Source: Strigomonas culicis (taxonomy: Eukaryota > Euglenozoa > Kinetoplastea > Trypanosomatida > Trypanosomatidae). Taken from it: 28,077 nt of DNA. The stretch lies in NCBI GenBank assembly GCA_000482145.1, contig AUXH01000210.1:1-28077 (forward strand), read 5' to 3'. The notes below the pieces were generated by a model. That model was given only the letters and a program-made list of their open reading frames with translations. It made no database searches and was not told the DNA's origin. The position numbers and the translations under genes are program-made. Shown piece after piece: positions 1-7,762 of the stretch. Within the stretch, counting starts at the first letter, position 1, and every line of letters begins with the position of its first letter.

Positions 1-164
1 ATTGCCTTAAACATGTCTGTGTGTGGATGACAGCAGCAGGATTATCCATTCATCCATCCATCTATAGTGTTTCTCAGATAAAACTTGAAACGGATTATTC
101 AAACACATTCATGTCGTAGTTCAGATTGAAGGGCTAACTTCAAAGATTGAAATGTATTGTCTCA

Positions 165-326
165 TCAATAAAACAAAACAAAGAGACGATAAGGAGATCT
201 TCCTTGGTATTGTTCCACTACGTACCAGTGATAGTAGCACGCGTGGCGATGGCCGAGGTAATGGAGGCCTGCGTCACAATAGGAATCTCTGAAAGCTTTT
301 GTTCGATACAATTTACAAAACAACAT
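165..326 (-). CDS. Candidate 53-aa small protein, unrecognised
   Basis: A short ATG-to-TGA frame that would be missed by usual length cut-offs. An in-frame TAA lies just upstream of the ATG, so the start cannot move up. The middle of the frame lies in a GC-rich island inside AT-rich spacer, and about three quarters of its codons there end in G or C, as in the neighbouring genes. The peptide is rich in Tyr, His, Cys and Arg (for example YLGHRHACYYHWY near residues 23-35) and has no membrane segment. It is the first reasonable coding frame downstream of pyrimidine tracts at 698-748 and 530-556 on the same strand, which would otherwise serve no visible gene. The other two minus-strand frames and the plus strand are also partly open here, and a hairpin at 243-277 offers a non-coding alternative, so this is tentative. 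Confidence 0.33.
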   Translation of the reverse strand: MLFCKLYRTKAFRDSYCDAGLHYLGHRHACYYHWYVVEQYQGRSPYRLFVLFY

Positions 327-529
327 AATTTATCGAGGAAAGACTTTCATTTTGCTATACATATATATAAAAGAGAGAGTAATGATCTATAATGAATCTC
401 CGTCACTTCTATCGCAGAACAATAAACAAAGTGATTATTGTTTGTTTACACAAGCACGTGGATGCATTACATACCTATATCAATCTATCTTTTTTTTCCC
501 CTTTTGAAGAATCATAATAGCAACAATAA

Positions 530-748
530 AAAGGAGAAGGAAGGGGAGAGAAAGGATACATATGACTAACTTTTTGTGTTTCTCTTTTTTTAATAATGCT
601 GATCAACCAGAGTACATATATACTTACACAGGCCCGCACATAGTACGACATTGTCCATACATAAACAGGTGTATAATAACAACAAGGACGCAAAACAGAA
701 AAAAAAATGAAACCAAAAAAGAAAGAAAGAAAGAAGGAAAAAAAAGTA
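530..748 (-). promoter_or_regulatory. Pyrimidine tracts, probable trans-splicing/polyadenylation signals
   Basis: Read on the minus strand, 698-748 and 530-556 are long runs of T and C. In kinetoplastids such tracts guide spliced-leader addition to the next gene and poly(A) addition to the previous one. Here they would end the phosphatase mRNA and begin an mRNA running left, over the small ORF at 165-326 or beyond the window edge. The role is inferred from family knowledge; only the tracts are seen. Confidence 0.4.
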
Positions 749-865
749 CTCTATTTTTTTTTCTTTCTCTCCCCCTTTTTTGGCAAACACAGATTCAGCA
801 ATATACTTCTCACTTCAACAATTATGTATTATATATTATAGATTATATATTATTTTTTATCATTA

Positions 866-2140
866 TTATACATGATGGACCTCACCGCCGGCGCCACCCG
901 CCATCAGGGGAGATCCCGGAAAGGCACTGGTGCTCCCCGCCACACCACCGCTGACACTATTATTATTATTATTATTATTGTTGAGTAGTGGCGTCGGCAG
1001 CGGCGGCACCTCTGTCGTCCGCGCGGTCGGCGAGCTCACCATCTTTGTTGTCGTCGGCGTCGCGATGGTCGAGGCTGCTGCCGCGCCCGCCACGGACAGG
1101 TTGGCCGTTGCCGTAATGGAGGTGGTCGTCGTTGTGGCGTAGTTCTGGTTGTGGGTGATGGGGACGGCAGCAGTTGTGATGGTGGTGCCGGCCACGGTAA
1201 CCACGGTCTGCACCGCGATGCTGCGCAGCCGCTCCACCTCTTGAAACTCCCGCTCCGTGAAGCAGATGTCACGCACAATCGCGGGCGACAGCGTCAGCCA
1301 GGCCGGCATCGCCGCGCTCGAGAGCTGCACGACGTGCACCGCACCGCAGGGGGGCGCGCCGGCCCCGCCGTGCTCCGCCGCCGCGCCGCCGTCCGCATCC
1401 ACCTCCTCTTCCGCCGGGGCAAGCGTGGGGGCCGCGGCGGCGACCGGCGCGGTGGCGGTCGGCGACGTGCCCTGCGGCTGCGGCGCGGGCCCCCCACCCG
1501 CAGCACCACCGGTCGGATTCAGCGCATTGTTGTTCGTGGTGCTGCTGCCGCCGGCGGCCACCGCACCGGCGCCGCCGGTGACAATCGCGATGGTGGTCCC
1601 TGCGGCGGCGTCCGCCGCGGCGCCGCCCGGCTGCAGGAGGAAGGAAGACGGCAGCTTCAGCACAATGCCTTCGCGTGCGTAGAGCTCCATGTACTGCTGG
1701 TCCACCACACGCGCCTTCTCCCCTGCGAAAGTCTTGTACTCGCCGAAGATAGAGACGAGAGACCATTCCTGGAGGAGCCGCAGGCAGCCGACGACGGTGC
1801 CGGTGCGGTGCTTGCCCTTGTTGCAGTGGATAAGGATGGGGTAGTGCCGCGTGTCACAGAGACAGCTCAGCATGCGGTGCATCAGGAAGGGGGGGATGTC
1901 ATCGAAAGGCTCCTTATTGCCTTCCGTCGGAAAGCGGAACAGCGTGATATTGTTCTCCTCGCAGAACTTCAAATTCGCCTCCGCGTACTCCTCCGGACAC
2001 AGGTACAGGATCGACTTGAGCCGGAGGGCGGTCTGCAGAAAGGTATAGTTTTTTTTGGTGGGGTAGCCGCTCCGGTAGATCCCGGGGCACACCATCGAGA
2101 AGTTGAATGGTGGCACAAGTGGGTAGGAAGCATTCGACAT
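866..2140 (-). CDS. Siw14-like (plant and fungal atypical dual-specificity) phosphatase with low-complexity tail
   Basis: A 424-aa protein. Residues 1 to about 165 form a complete atypical cysteine-phosphatase domain. The N-terminal part has the family's PFNFSMVCPGIYRSGYP segment, followed by LRLKSILYLCPEEY, and the active site HCNKGKHRTG places catalytic Cys106 and Arg112 in a CX5R loop. The family includes yeast Siw14, which removes the 5-beta phosphate from inositol pyrophosphates; other members act on phosphotyrosine peptides, so the substrate here is inferred. Residues from about 175 to the end are Ala/Gly/Thr-rich with an eight-Asn run and look disordered. The ATG at 2140 is preferred over one at 2203. 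The extra 21 residues merely translate a pyrimidine tract that looks like the splice acceptor, and the family domain begins right after 2140. Probably cytosolic, since no signal or membrane segment is seen. Confidence 0.88.
   Translation of the reverse strand: MSNASYPLVPPFNFSMVCPGIYRSGYPTKKNYTFLQTALRLKSILYLCPEEYAEANLKFCEENNITLFRFPTEGNKEPFDDIPPFLMHRMLSCLCDTRHYPILIHCNKGKHRTGTVVGCLRLLQEWSLVSIFGEYKTFAGEKARVVDQQYMELYAREGIVLKLPSSFLLQPGGAAADAAAGTTIAIVTGGAGAVAAGGSSTTNNNALNPTGGAAGGGPAPQPQGTSPTATAPVAAAAPTLAPAEEEVDADGGAAAEHGGAGAPPCGAVHVVQLSSAAMPAWLTLSPAIVRDICFTEREFQEVERLRSIAVQTVVTVAGTTITTAAVPITHNQNYATTTTTSITATANLSVAGAAAASTIATPTTTKMVSSPTARTTEVPPLPTPLLNNNNNNNNSVSGGVAGSTSAFPGSPLMAGGAGGEVHHV
957..980 (-). 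repeat. AAT trinucleotide repeat encoding poly-Asn
   Basis: An ATT/AAT microsatellite in an otherwise GC-rich reading frame. It encodes the eight-Asn run near the C-terminus of the phosphatase. Confidence 0.85.
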
Positions 2141-2554
2141 GGTGCGAGGGATGCTAACTAAAAGGGTATAAAAAAAAAGAGAGGAAAGGATAAGAGGAAA
2201 CAACCAAAAGAGAGAGAGGAAGAAAGATCGTTTTGTTTGTTTTTCTTTCTTCGTTCCCTCCCTTTTTTTTTTCGATTTGCGGTTGCCGGGATTATATTAG
2301 AGTTATTGTTAGGGTAGCTCTACGTACTTCTTTTTTTTTAAGAGGAGAGAGAAGAGAGGGAAGAAGAGAGAGAGAGAGAAGTTGTGGTATTCGCAGATGT
2401 ACGCTGTGTTGCTCTGTGAAGGGTCGATACAAGGAATACGACTACTGTGAGTATAGACTACCGAATTGAAATAACAACGCATTTTGGGAGAACAGTCAAT
2501 AGTAATAAAAAATAATAAAATGTTCAAAGTTGGATATGCAGCCAACGAATCGCT
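2141..2554. other. Intergenic spacer, DENN-like gene to phosphatase gene
   Basis: AT-rich spacer holding the 3' UTR of the 1735-aa gene and the 5' UTR of the phosphatase gene. Apart from the two CT-rich tracts (minus strand, about 2163-2228 and 2331-2381) no gene or RNA is evident. Confidence 0.6.
2154..2228 (-). promoter_or_regulatory. Putative trans-splice acceptor of the phosphatase gene
   Basis: On the minus strand a CT-rich tract (about 2163-2228) is followed by the first AGs at 2159/2158 and 2155/2154, just upstream of the ATG at 2140. This is the standard kinetoplastid spliced-leader acceptor layout and implies a 5' UTR of under 20 nt. A second CT tract lies further up at about 2331-2381 and could be an alternative site. 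Confidence 0.5.
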
Positions 2555-5500
2555 TCAGAAAAAATCATCTAACGTTTTGGTATTGTTGTTGTTGTTGTTG
2601 TTGTTGGTAGGGTTCTTATTTGTTAGAAATAATTCTTCCAACGTGCTACTGACTGGAAGCACCACATTATTATTATTATTGTTATTATTCTGTCCTCTTG
2701 CTGCTGGTGGCAATGGCACGTGCTGTGCGAACACACGCGCCTGTGAATCGACATAATTCTGCGCAAAGGCACTTAACGTGTTGCTGTTTTTATGCTTATC
2801 AGTGGGGGTGGTGGTTGCCACTGGCGGCGCGGCCGTACCCCACAGATCCCACACATCCTCTTGACGCGGAGGCGGAAGATCACTGAGGTTGGCCGTCGTC
2901 GCCGGCGCGCGCCCCGCGTCGGCCCATCCCTGGGGGTGCGGGTGTGCCACCGGCGATGGCGATGCGGGCGGTGGCGTGGCTGCGGACGGCGGCAACACAA
3001 TCGCCGGCGCCGCATCCATCGGAACGCCGCTCCCCCATCCGTCCATGGCGGTGGCGGCAGCCCCCACCGCTGGCGCGGGCCAATCCACAGCGTCGAAGCG
3101 CACCTCGGACAGACTGTTCGGGCTGCGGTCGGACCTGGAGTCCGCGGGGTGGATGGTCGGCATCGTGATGACGGGCGCGGCCGCCATCCCAAAGTCGTCC
3201 GCACTCGAGGGCGCCGCCGGCGCGTGGCTGCGTGGGCTGCTGCGGAGCTCAAAGGAAGAGGGCGAGGACAGGAAAAGATCTTCCAGCACCAAACTCGTGT
3301 GGCGGCTCTCTGCCGAACGGACGTTGTGCATCGCTGTCGTCGTGATGACCGGCGCGGCTGCCATCCTAACGTCATCGGCTGGCGTCCCCGCCGGGGATTC
3401 AGTCGGAGGGGCGTGGAGGGAGAGTAGCTCGAACACGCGTTCACACTTTTGCCAGTTCGTCACATTGGTCGGATCGAGCGCCGCGAGGCTCTGCGTCTCG
3501 CGTAGCAGCGAATCCAACACCACCGTCTGCTCTTGCTGCTGCTGCTGCTGCTGCTGGACGTTGTGGATCCATTGTTCGACGAGGGCGTCGAAGGACGGCA
3601 TGGACAGCGTTGTGTAGGGGGAGGCGAGGCCGCCGCCATCATCATCGGAAGAACGCGCAAGGAGGGAGGGGTCGAGCAGGCGATGGTAGTCCGAGAACTG
3701 ATGAATCATGTCGAACGACAGCAACCGGCACGGCGCACGGAGCTGGTGCTGGTGCTGGTGCTGCGGCAGTGGCTGGAGGCTGGGCTGATCCTCCAGCGCA
3801 CAGTGCTTCACATACGCCATCTCCAAGCTTTTCACTTCCTGCGCTTGCTGGCGGCTCGTCGTGGGCTGAAACGGAAGCAGTTGGAATTGCTGCTGCTGCT
3901 GCTGCTGCTGCTGGTGTTGCTGGATATTTTCCTCCCTCATGCTGTACTCACCAAACAGCGCACAGCGCTGCAGGGCGCGGGCGACAAAGATGGAGTGAAA
4001 GATAACATCCATGCCGTTCGTCGTCTCAGCGGCATCACCGCCGACCACACTGTCTGCGTTCGTCTTGGTGCTGTAGCCGAACTGGAAAAACACGGTCAGG
4101 TGCGACTTGATAAAGCGCTGCACATCCGCCGGCAGCGTGTCGTAGTTCGTAAGAATGTTACTCGGCATCGAGCTCGTGGCGACCAGAGAGAACATCTCAA
4201 AGCTCTGGCGCGCTTGCAGGAGAAGACAGGGTGTGATGTGCACGCAGTGGCCACCGCCGCTACCCGCCTTAAACTTATGCTTGAGCGCCTTGCCGGCTCT
4301 GGCAAAGAAGCCACGCCCCTTTTTCTTTTTCGCATCCTTCGTCGGTGTGTCGCCCTCGCTGTCACACTCGTCGTCATCGTCGTCGCCGCCAAAGCCGGAG
4401 GGTGAGGGGAGAAGCGCACGGCGCCTCCCGTCATCCGCCTCCCTTGTGCCATCCAACAGCTTCACAAAACAGTCCGCCACCGACGGCTCCCAGCCATCGG
4501 ACCGCTCTCCGGCCGCATCCTGATACCGTGTGGTCAGCTGTGTCAGAATGTACTTTTGCGAAAGCGAGTAGGCCAGCCATATCTGGTTCCGCTCCTCGTA
4601 GTTGACTGCACTCATGTTATTATTATTACTATAATTATTGTTACAGTTATTGTCCATACCCATCAGGTCCGGGAAGAGCTCGTTGCCAAACCGTTTCTTG
4701 GCCTTCTCCATGAAGGAAGAGAAGACGTTCAGAAATCGGACATTGTGAAAGTAGTAATGGCAGTAAGAGGCGTCGAACAGCATGAGATGGCGCCGCAGGC
4801 GCCGCAGCTCCGCCGCATGCTGGTTCGCCGCGCTGGCGTGCTGCTGCAGCTCGCTCATCTTTTTTGCGAGCTGCAGCGTGTTACGCAGCCCGACCCGCTC
4901 CGCCAAGACGAGAAACTGTTCCATCTGTCGGAAGTAGGAGGACCGCGAGACGAGGGAGAAGAGATCGATGTGGTTGTCCAAGTTGGGTAGCAGATACTTG
5001 GCGCTCTCAAACCCCTTCACCACGCGACCAGGGCCCTGCGACTGGCCGGTGCCGGCGGCAGCGGCGAAGACCACGCCCTTGCGATAGTTCCCTAGCAGCC
5101 GCGAACAGTGGTACTCCAGTAGCGTGTCTACGAGTTGTGCAACACACAGGGCGGTGTTGTCGATCTTCGGCAGCGACAGGGTGTGGTCCTCCGCGGTGTT
5201 GGCACGGCAAAAGTTGGAATAAAACTGCGCCATGCTGTTGCTGTTGCTGTTCGCGTTTTCGGCGTAGTAAAAGTTGTGGTTCGTCGTGGCCGCGGTGGGG
5301 TCCGGGCAGGCCAGGAGCCCCTCCTGCGTAAGGATCGCCAGCAGCTCGCCACGGGGGTCGAGGACGGGCCAGCCGCTATGTCGCTGCGCCGCATACCTGC
5401 CCGCCATGGACCCAAGCCGGTGCGCGGCGTCGAGGGCGATGGAGCTGTTTGGGAGCACCGGTGCGTCGCTTTCCGCGTCCTCGGGCACGACCCACACGCT

Positions 5501-7762
5501 CCCCTGACACAGTGTGGCGTAGAGCGTTGTGAGCGCGCGCAGCCAACCCTTGCGGCGGTCCGCGCCGCGCCGCGCGCGCTCCGCCAGCCGGTCGCTCGCC
5601 GCCCGCAGCACGAGCCGCTTCTCGTACTGACAGAGGGGGTTGGTCTTGAAGCCGTTGCGGAGCTTCTCACTCCCAGGAGGCAGGTCGACGCCGCGGCTCG
5701 CGCAGAACTTGGCCGCCGGCGGCTGCCGCGCCGCGGCGAGCGCGTCCACCGGCAGCGCGCTGACTGTCCCCGTGCGCGCATCCGCGACCCACACGGTGCC
5801 GTCGCCGAGCGGCGGCGGGCGCGCGGCGACGAGGGCGCTGTACCGCTGGACGAGCACCGGGAGCAGCGCTGCGGTGGTGCAGAGCAGACTGTTTGCGTAG
5901 CGCCGCGTCGGCGCCAGGAACGCGTCCACAAAGGCGAGCACCACCTCATCTCGGAGGTTTTGCTGCTGCTGTTCCAGCGTCGCACCCGCCGCGTCCGCCT
6001 CCGCGCCGGCGTCGAGATGCAGGTGGTGGTCGCTGCGGTACACGGGGCGGTTATAGTAAAGGGAAACGATGTTGCCGGAGAAGAGGAAAGGCAGGAGCAG
6101 CACTGGAAGGCTGTACGCGCATGCGGCCGCGTGCTGCGGGGTGGAGCCCACCACCACGAGCTTCTGCGTCGGGCTCGTCGTCGACTTGGTGGCTTCGCAG
6201 AGGAGGATGGACATGAGCACCTTGATGCTTTCAAACGGGAAGGACAGGAAGAACACATCGAGGGGGTAGTCGGCAAAAGGGTGCGTCAGATCGACCGCTC
6301 GGCGGAGTCGGAAGTGCCTCTGCTGCAGCCCCGTCCGGTTGGACTTGGCAGCGCCAGTGGGCTGCGCGGCCGGCGCCATGGCGATGCGCTTGCGCCGGTT
6401 CACTTGGTCTGCCGTGATGGTGATGGACAGATCCTCACACGAAAAGAAGGCACGTAAGACGTTGATCGCATTACTATTAGTATTATTATTATTATCCGGC
6501 GTGCCGTTCGAGTGAGTTTGAAAAAGCGCGGCTGCCATGTGCGTCCCTAACGCCTGAAACCGCCGCCACAGGAGGTTCTGGTACGCCATCTCCTGCGCCG
6601 CGGTGCGCAGCAGGGCGGCGGAGGCCCCGTAGAGCTCCAGCGCCTCTTGTGCCAGGGCGTAGACGACGCTCAGCGTCCACTGTCGGACCGTCTCCAACAG
6701 AGGCGAGAAGGATAAGTTGACAACAAGGTAACCCGAAACGTAGTACCAGCCTCCGTTAGCATCCTTACGATTCGCACTAGGAGATGGGCGATGACGTGAT
6801 GGACACTGCGGCGATGGGCGAGGGCGGAGGGTCGAAAAACTGCAAAGCGGCCGCCCCGTACAAAAGAAGGCGTAGCCGTACAGCATTCCCTCTTCCCCTC
6901 CTTCACCGTCTAGCTCATCCTTGTCTTCTTCGTCTCTTGTGGTTTTACTATTCTTGTTCTTATTCTGCAGCTTCTCCTGCTGCTGCCGCCGAAGCCGCGC
7001 CAGCTGCTCCGTCCGCTTCCACGTATTATAATGTGTGAGGTCGCAGAGGGGATGCGCGAGCATGGGGTCGGGCGGTCCGTTGGCGTTCGTTTTCTCTTTT
7101 TTGTAGGCAGTGTGCGGATGGTAGATCTTTTCCTTGCAGAACGCCGTGTAGGCCGGGGACGGCAGCTGAAGGTAGAGCCCTTCCGCCGATGTCGGCAGCA
7201 GCGCCGGTGCCTGGATGTACGCCTTCTGCTCCCTTTTCCCATTCACACTCGTGCCGTCTTCTGCACTCGCCGCATCCTCGTCACTGTCGACCACCAGAGT
7301 GTAGTGGTCGTACTCTTCCTTATAGTAGTCTGTCTGTGGGCTTTCCGTGGCGTTCCAATTCGGGTTTCGTCTCTCCTGTTTGAGAAGGGTAAAAAAGCGG
7401 TCCGCCAAATTGTGTTCCTCTTTCCCATGGGTGTCCTGGTTCATATGGATGTCATTAATTTTGCTCTCCAAGGTGTACAGATCGAACAAATCCAAAATTT
7501 GCTCCTTTTGGCGCACCAAGTGCGAAAAGGCAAAGCTCGTCAGCATATAACGTAGCGGCTGATACTGCAAAGGAGAGACACTGTCGGGAGGAGGATGCGC
7601 AGATGACGCTGTGTGGAAGTAAATTTCCTCCCACTCCACGTGACTACGATCAATCGCATTATTGATCGCCGCGCTGGAGACGGTGCTGTCTAGATAGACG
7701 GGAATAGAGACACGATAGAGACAGATGCCATTCACACTATTAGGCGTATGGTTATCAGTCAT
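2555..7762 (-). CDS. Divergent DENN-domain-like protein, 1735 aa
   Basis: Residues of about 280-380 resemble an upstream DENN module (GYAFFCTGRPLCSFSTL, then YYVSGYLVVNLSFSPLLETV). Residues of about 495-565 resemble the DENN core: a helix FPFESIKVLMSILLCEA, a strand KLVVVGS, then SLPVLLLPFLFSG. Near residue 650 WVADARTGTV matches the usual core-ending 'vDlDtg' element. DENN proteins are guanine-nucleotide exchange factors for Rab GTPases, so a vesicle-trafficking role is inferred. A helical, probably coiled-coil part lies near residues 930-1000, an acidic-then-basic linker (Asp run, then KDAKKKKGRGFF) near 1125-1150, and poly-Gln runs near 1285 and 1400. The tail after about 1450 is Pro/Ala-rich with repeated motifs and poly-Asn. 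The start at 7762 (MTDNHT) is taken over 7777, five codons upstream; both are possible. The family call rests on pattern reading and is moderate; the gene itself is secure. Confidence 0.6.
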   Translation of the reverse strand: MTDNHTPNSVNGICLYRVSIPVYLDSTVSSAAINNAIDRSHVEWEEIYFHTASSAHPPPDSVSPLQYQPLRYMLTSFAFSHLVRQKEQILDLFDLYTLESKINDIHMNQDTHGKEEHNLADRFFTLLKQERRNPNWNATESPQTDYYKEEYDHYTLVVDSDEDAASAEDGTSVNGKREQKAYIQAPALLPTSAEGLYLQLPSPAYTAFCKEKIYHPHTAYKKEKTNANGPPDPMLAHPLCDLTHYNTWKRTEQLARLRRQQQEKLQNKNKNSKTTRDEEDKDELDGEGGEEGMLYGYAFFCTGRPLCSFSTLRPRPSPQCPSRHRPSPSANRKDANGGWYYVSGYLVVNLSFSPLLETVRQWTLSVVYALAQEALELYGASAALLRTAAQEMAYQNLLWRRFQALGTHMAAALFQTHSNGTPDNNNNTNSNAINVLRAFFSCEDLSITITADQVNRRKRIAMAPAAQPTGAAKSNRTGLQQRHFRLRRAVDLTHPFADYPLDVFFLSFPFESIKVLMSILLCEATKSTTSPTQKLVVVGSTPQHAAACAYSLPVLLLPFLFSGNIVSLYYNRPVYRSDHHLHLDAGAEADAAGATLEQQQQNLRDEVVLAFVDAFLAPTRRYANSLLCTTAALLPVLVQRYSALVAARPPPLGDGTVWVADARTGTVSALPVDALAAARQPPAAKFCASRGVDLPPGSEKLRNGFKTNPLCQYEKRLVLRAASDRLAERARRGADRRKGWLRALTTLYATLCQGSVWVVPEDAESDAPVLPNSSIALDAAHRLGSMAGRYAAQRHSGWPVLDPRGELLAILTQEGLLACPDPTAATTNHNFYYAENANSNSNSMAQFYSNFCRANTAEDHTLSLPKIDNTALCVAQLVDTLLEYHCSRLLGNYRKGVVFAAAAGTGQSQGPGRVVKGFESAKYLLPNLDNHIDLFSLVSRSSYFRQMEQFLVLAERVGLRNTLQLAKKMSELQQHASAANQHAAELRRLRRHLMLFDASYCHYYFHNVRFLNVFSSFMEKAKKRFGNELFPDLMGMDNNCNNNYSNNNNMSAVNYEERNQIWLAYSLSQKYILTQLTTRYQDAAGERSDGWEPSVADCFVKLLDGTREADDGRRRALLPSPSGFGGDDDDDECDSEGDTPTKDAKKKKGRGFFARAGKALKHKFKAGSGGGHCVHITPCLLLQARQSFEMFSLVATSSMPSNILTNYDTLPADVQRFIKSHLTVFFQFGYSTKTNADSVVGGDAAETTNGMDVIFHSIFVARALQRCALFGEYSMREENIQQHQQQQQQQQQFQLLPFQPTTSRQQAQEVKSLEMAYVKHCALEDQPSLQPLPQHQHQHQLRAPCRLLSFDMIHQFSDYHRLLDPSLLARSSDDDGGGLASPYTTLSMPSFDALVEQWIHNVQQQQQQQQEQTVVLDSLLRETQSLAALDPTNVTNWQKCERVFELLSLHAPPTESPAGTPADDVRMAAAPVITTTAMHNVRSAESRHTSLVLEDLFLSSPSSFELRSSPRSHAPAAPSSADDFGMAAAPVITMPTIHPADSRSDRSPNSLSEVRFDAVDWPAPAVGAAATAMDGWGSGVPMDAAPAIVLPPSAATPPPASPSPVAHPHPQGWADAGRAPATTANLSDLPPPRQEDVWDLWGTAAPPVATTTPTDKHKNSNTLSAFAQNYVDSQARVFAQHVPLPPAARGQNNNNNNNNVVLPVSSTLEELFLTNKNPTNNNNNNNNTKTLDDFF
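2580..2606 (-). repeat. TTG/AAC repeat encoding poly-Asn
   Basis: A trinucleotide microsatellite near the 3' end of the DENN-like gene, giving the last Asn run shortly before the terminal LDDFF. Confidence 0.8.
2666..2690 (-). repeat. AAT/AAC repeat encoding poly-Asn
   Basis: A second Asn-coding microsatellite in the tail of the DENN-like protein, some 60 bases from the first. The two are separated by the short VVLPVSSTLEELFLTNKNP segment. Confidence 0.8.
3533..3556 (-). repeat. CAG repeat encoding poly-Gln
   Basis: A CTG run on the plus strand (CAG on the coding strand) in the DENN-like gene, giving a Gln run near residue 1400. Confidence 0.85.
3888..3914 (-). repeat. CAG repeat encoding poly-Gln
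   Basis: A longer CAG array on the coding strand of the DENN-like gene. It gives nine or more Gln near residue 1285, flanked by further Gln/His-rich sequence. Confidence 0.85.

Larger units (their letters stand above)
1..865. other. Spacer downstream of the phosphatase gene
   Basis: AT-rich region 3' of the phosphatase stop codon. It should hold that gene's 3' UTR and the processing signals of whatever lies further left. On the minus strand there are two strong pyrimidine tracts, at about 698-748 and 530-556, of the sort that direct trans-splicing of a downstream gene. No minus-strand frame of ordinary gene length follows them. The only non-AT-rich patch is the island at about 222-292, inside the 53-aa candidate ORF annotated separately. 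Confidence 0.6.

Noticed and set aside
227..320. tRNA-like boxes (TGGC... near 244 and GTTCGATAC at 301-309)
   Set aside because: No acceptor stem, anticodon arm or five-pair T arm can be formed.
218..346. Open minus-strand frame ending in a Thr/Ala/Ile-rich stretch similar to the phosphatase tail
   Set aside because: It has no ATG, and the resemblance to the phosphatase tail is short and low in complexity.
147..392. 81-aa plus-strand ORF in the left spacer
   Set aside because: Wrong strand for the unit and only open by overlap with the GC-rich island, whose codon pattern better fits the minus-strand 53-aa frame.
5135..6457. 440-aa plus-strand frame opposite the DENN-like gene
   Set aside because: Arg/Val-rich shadow with no domain. 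The minus strand carries the DENN-like core at the same place.
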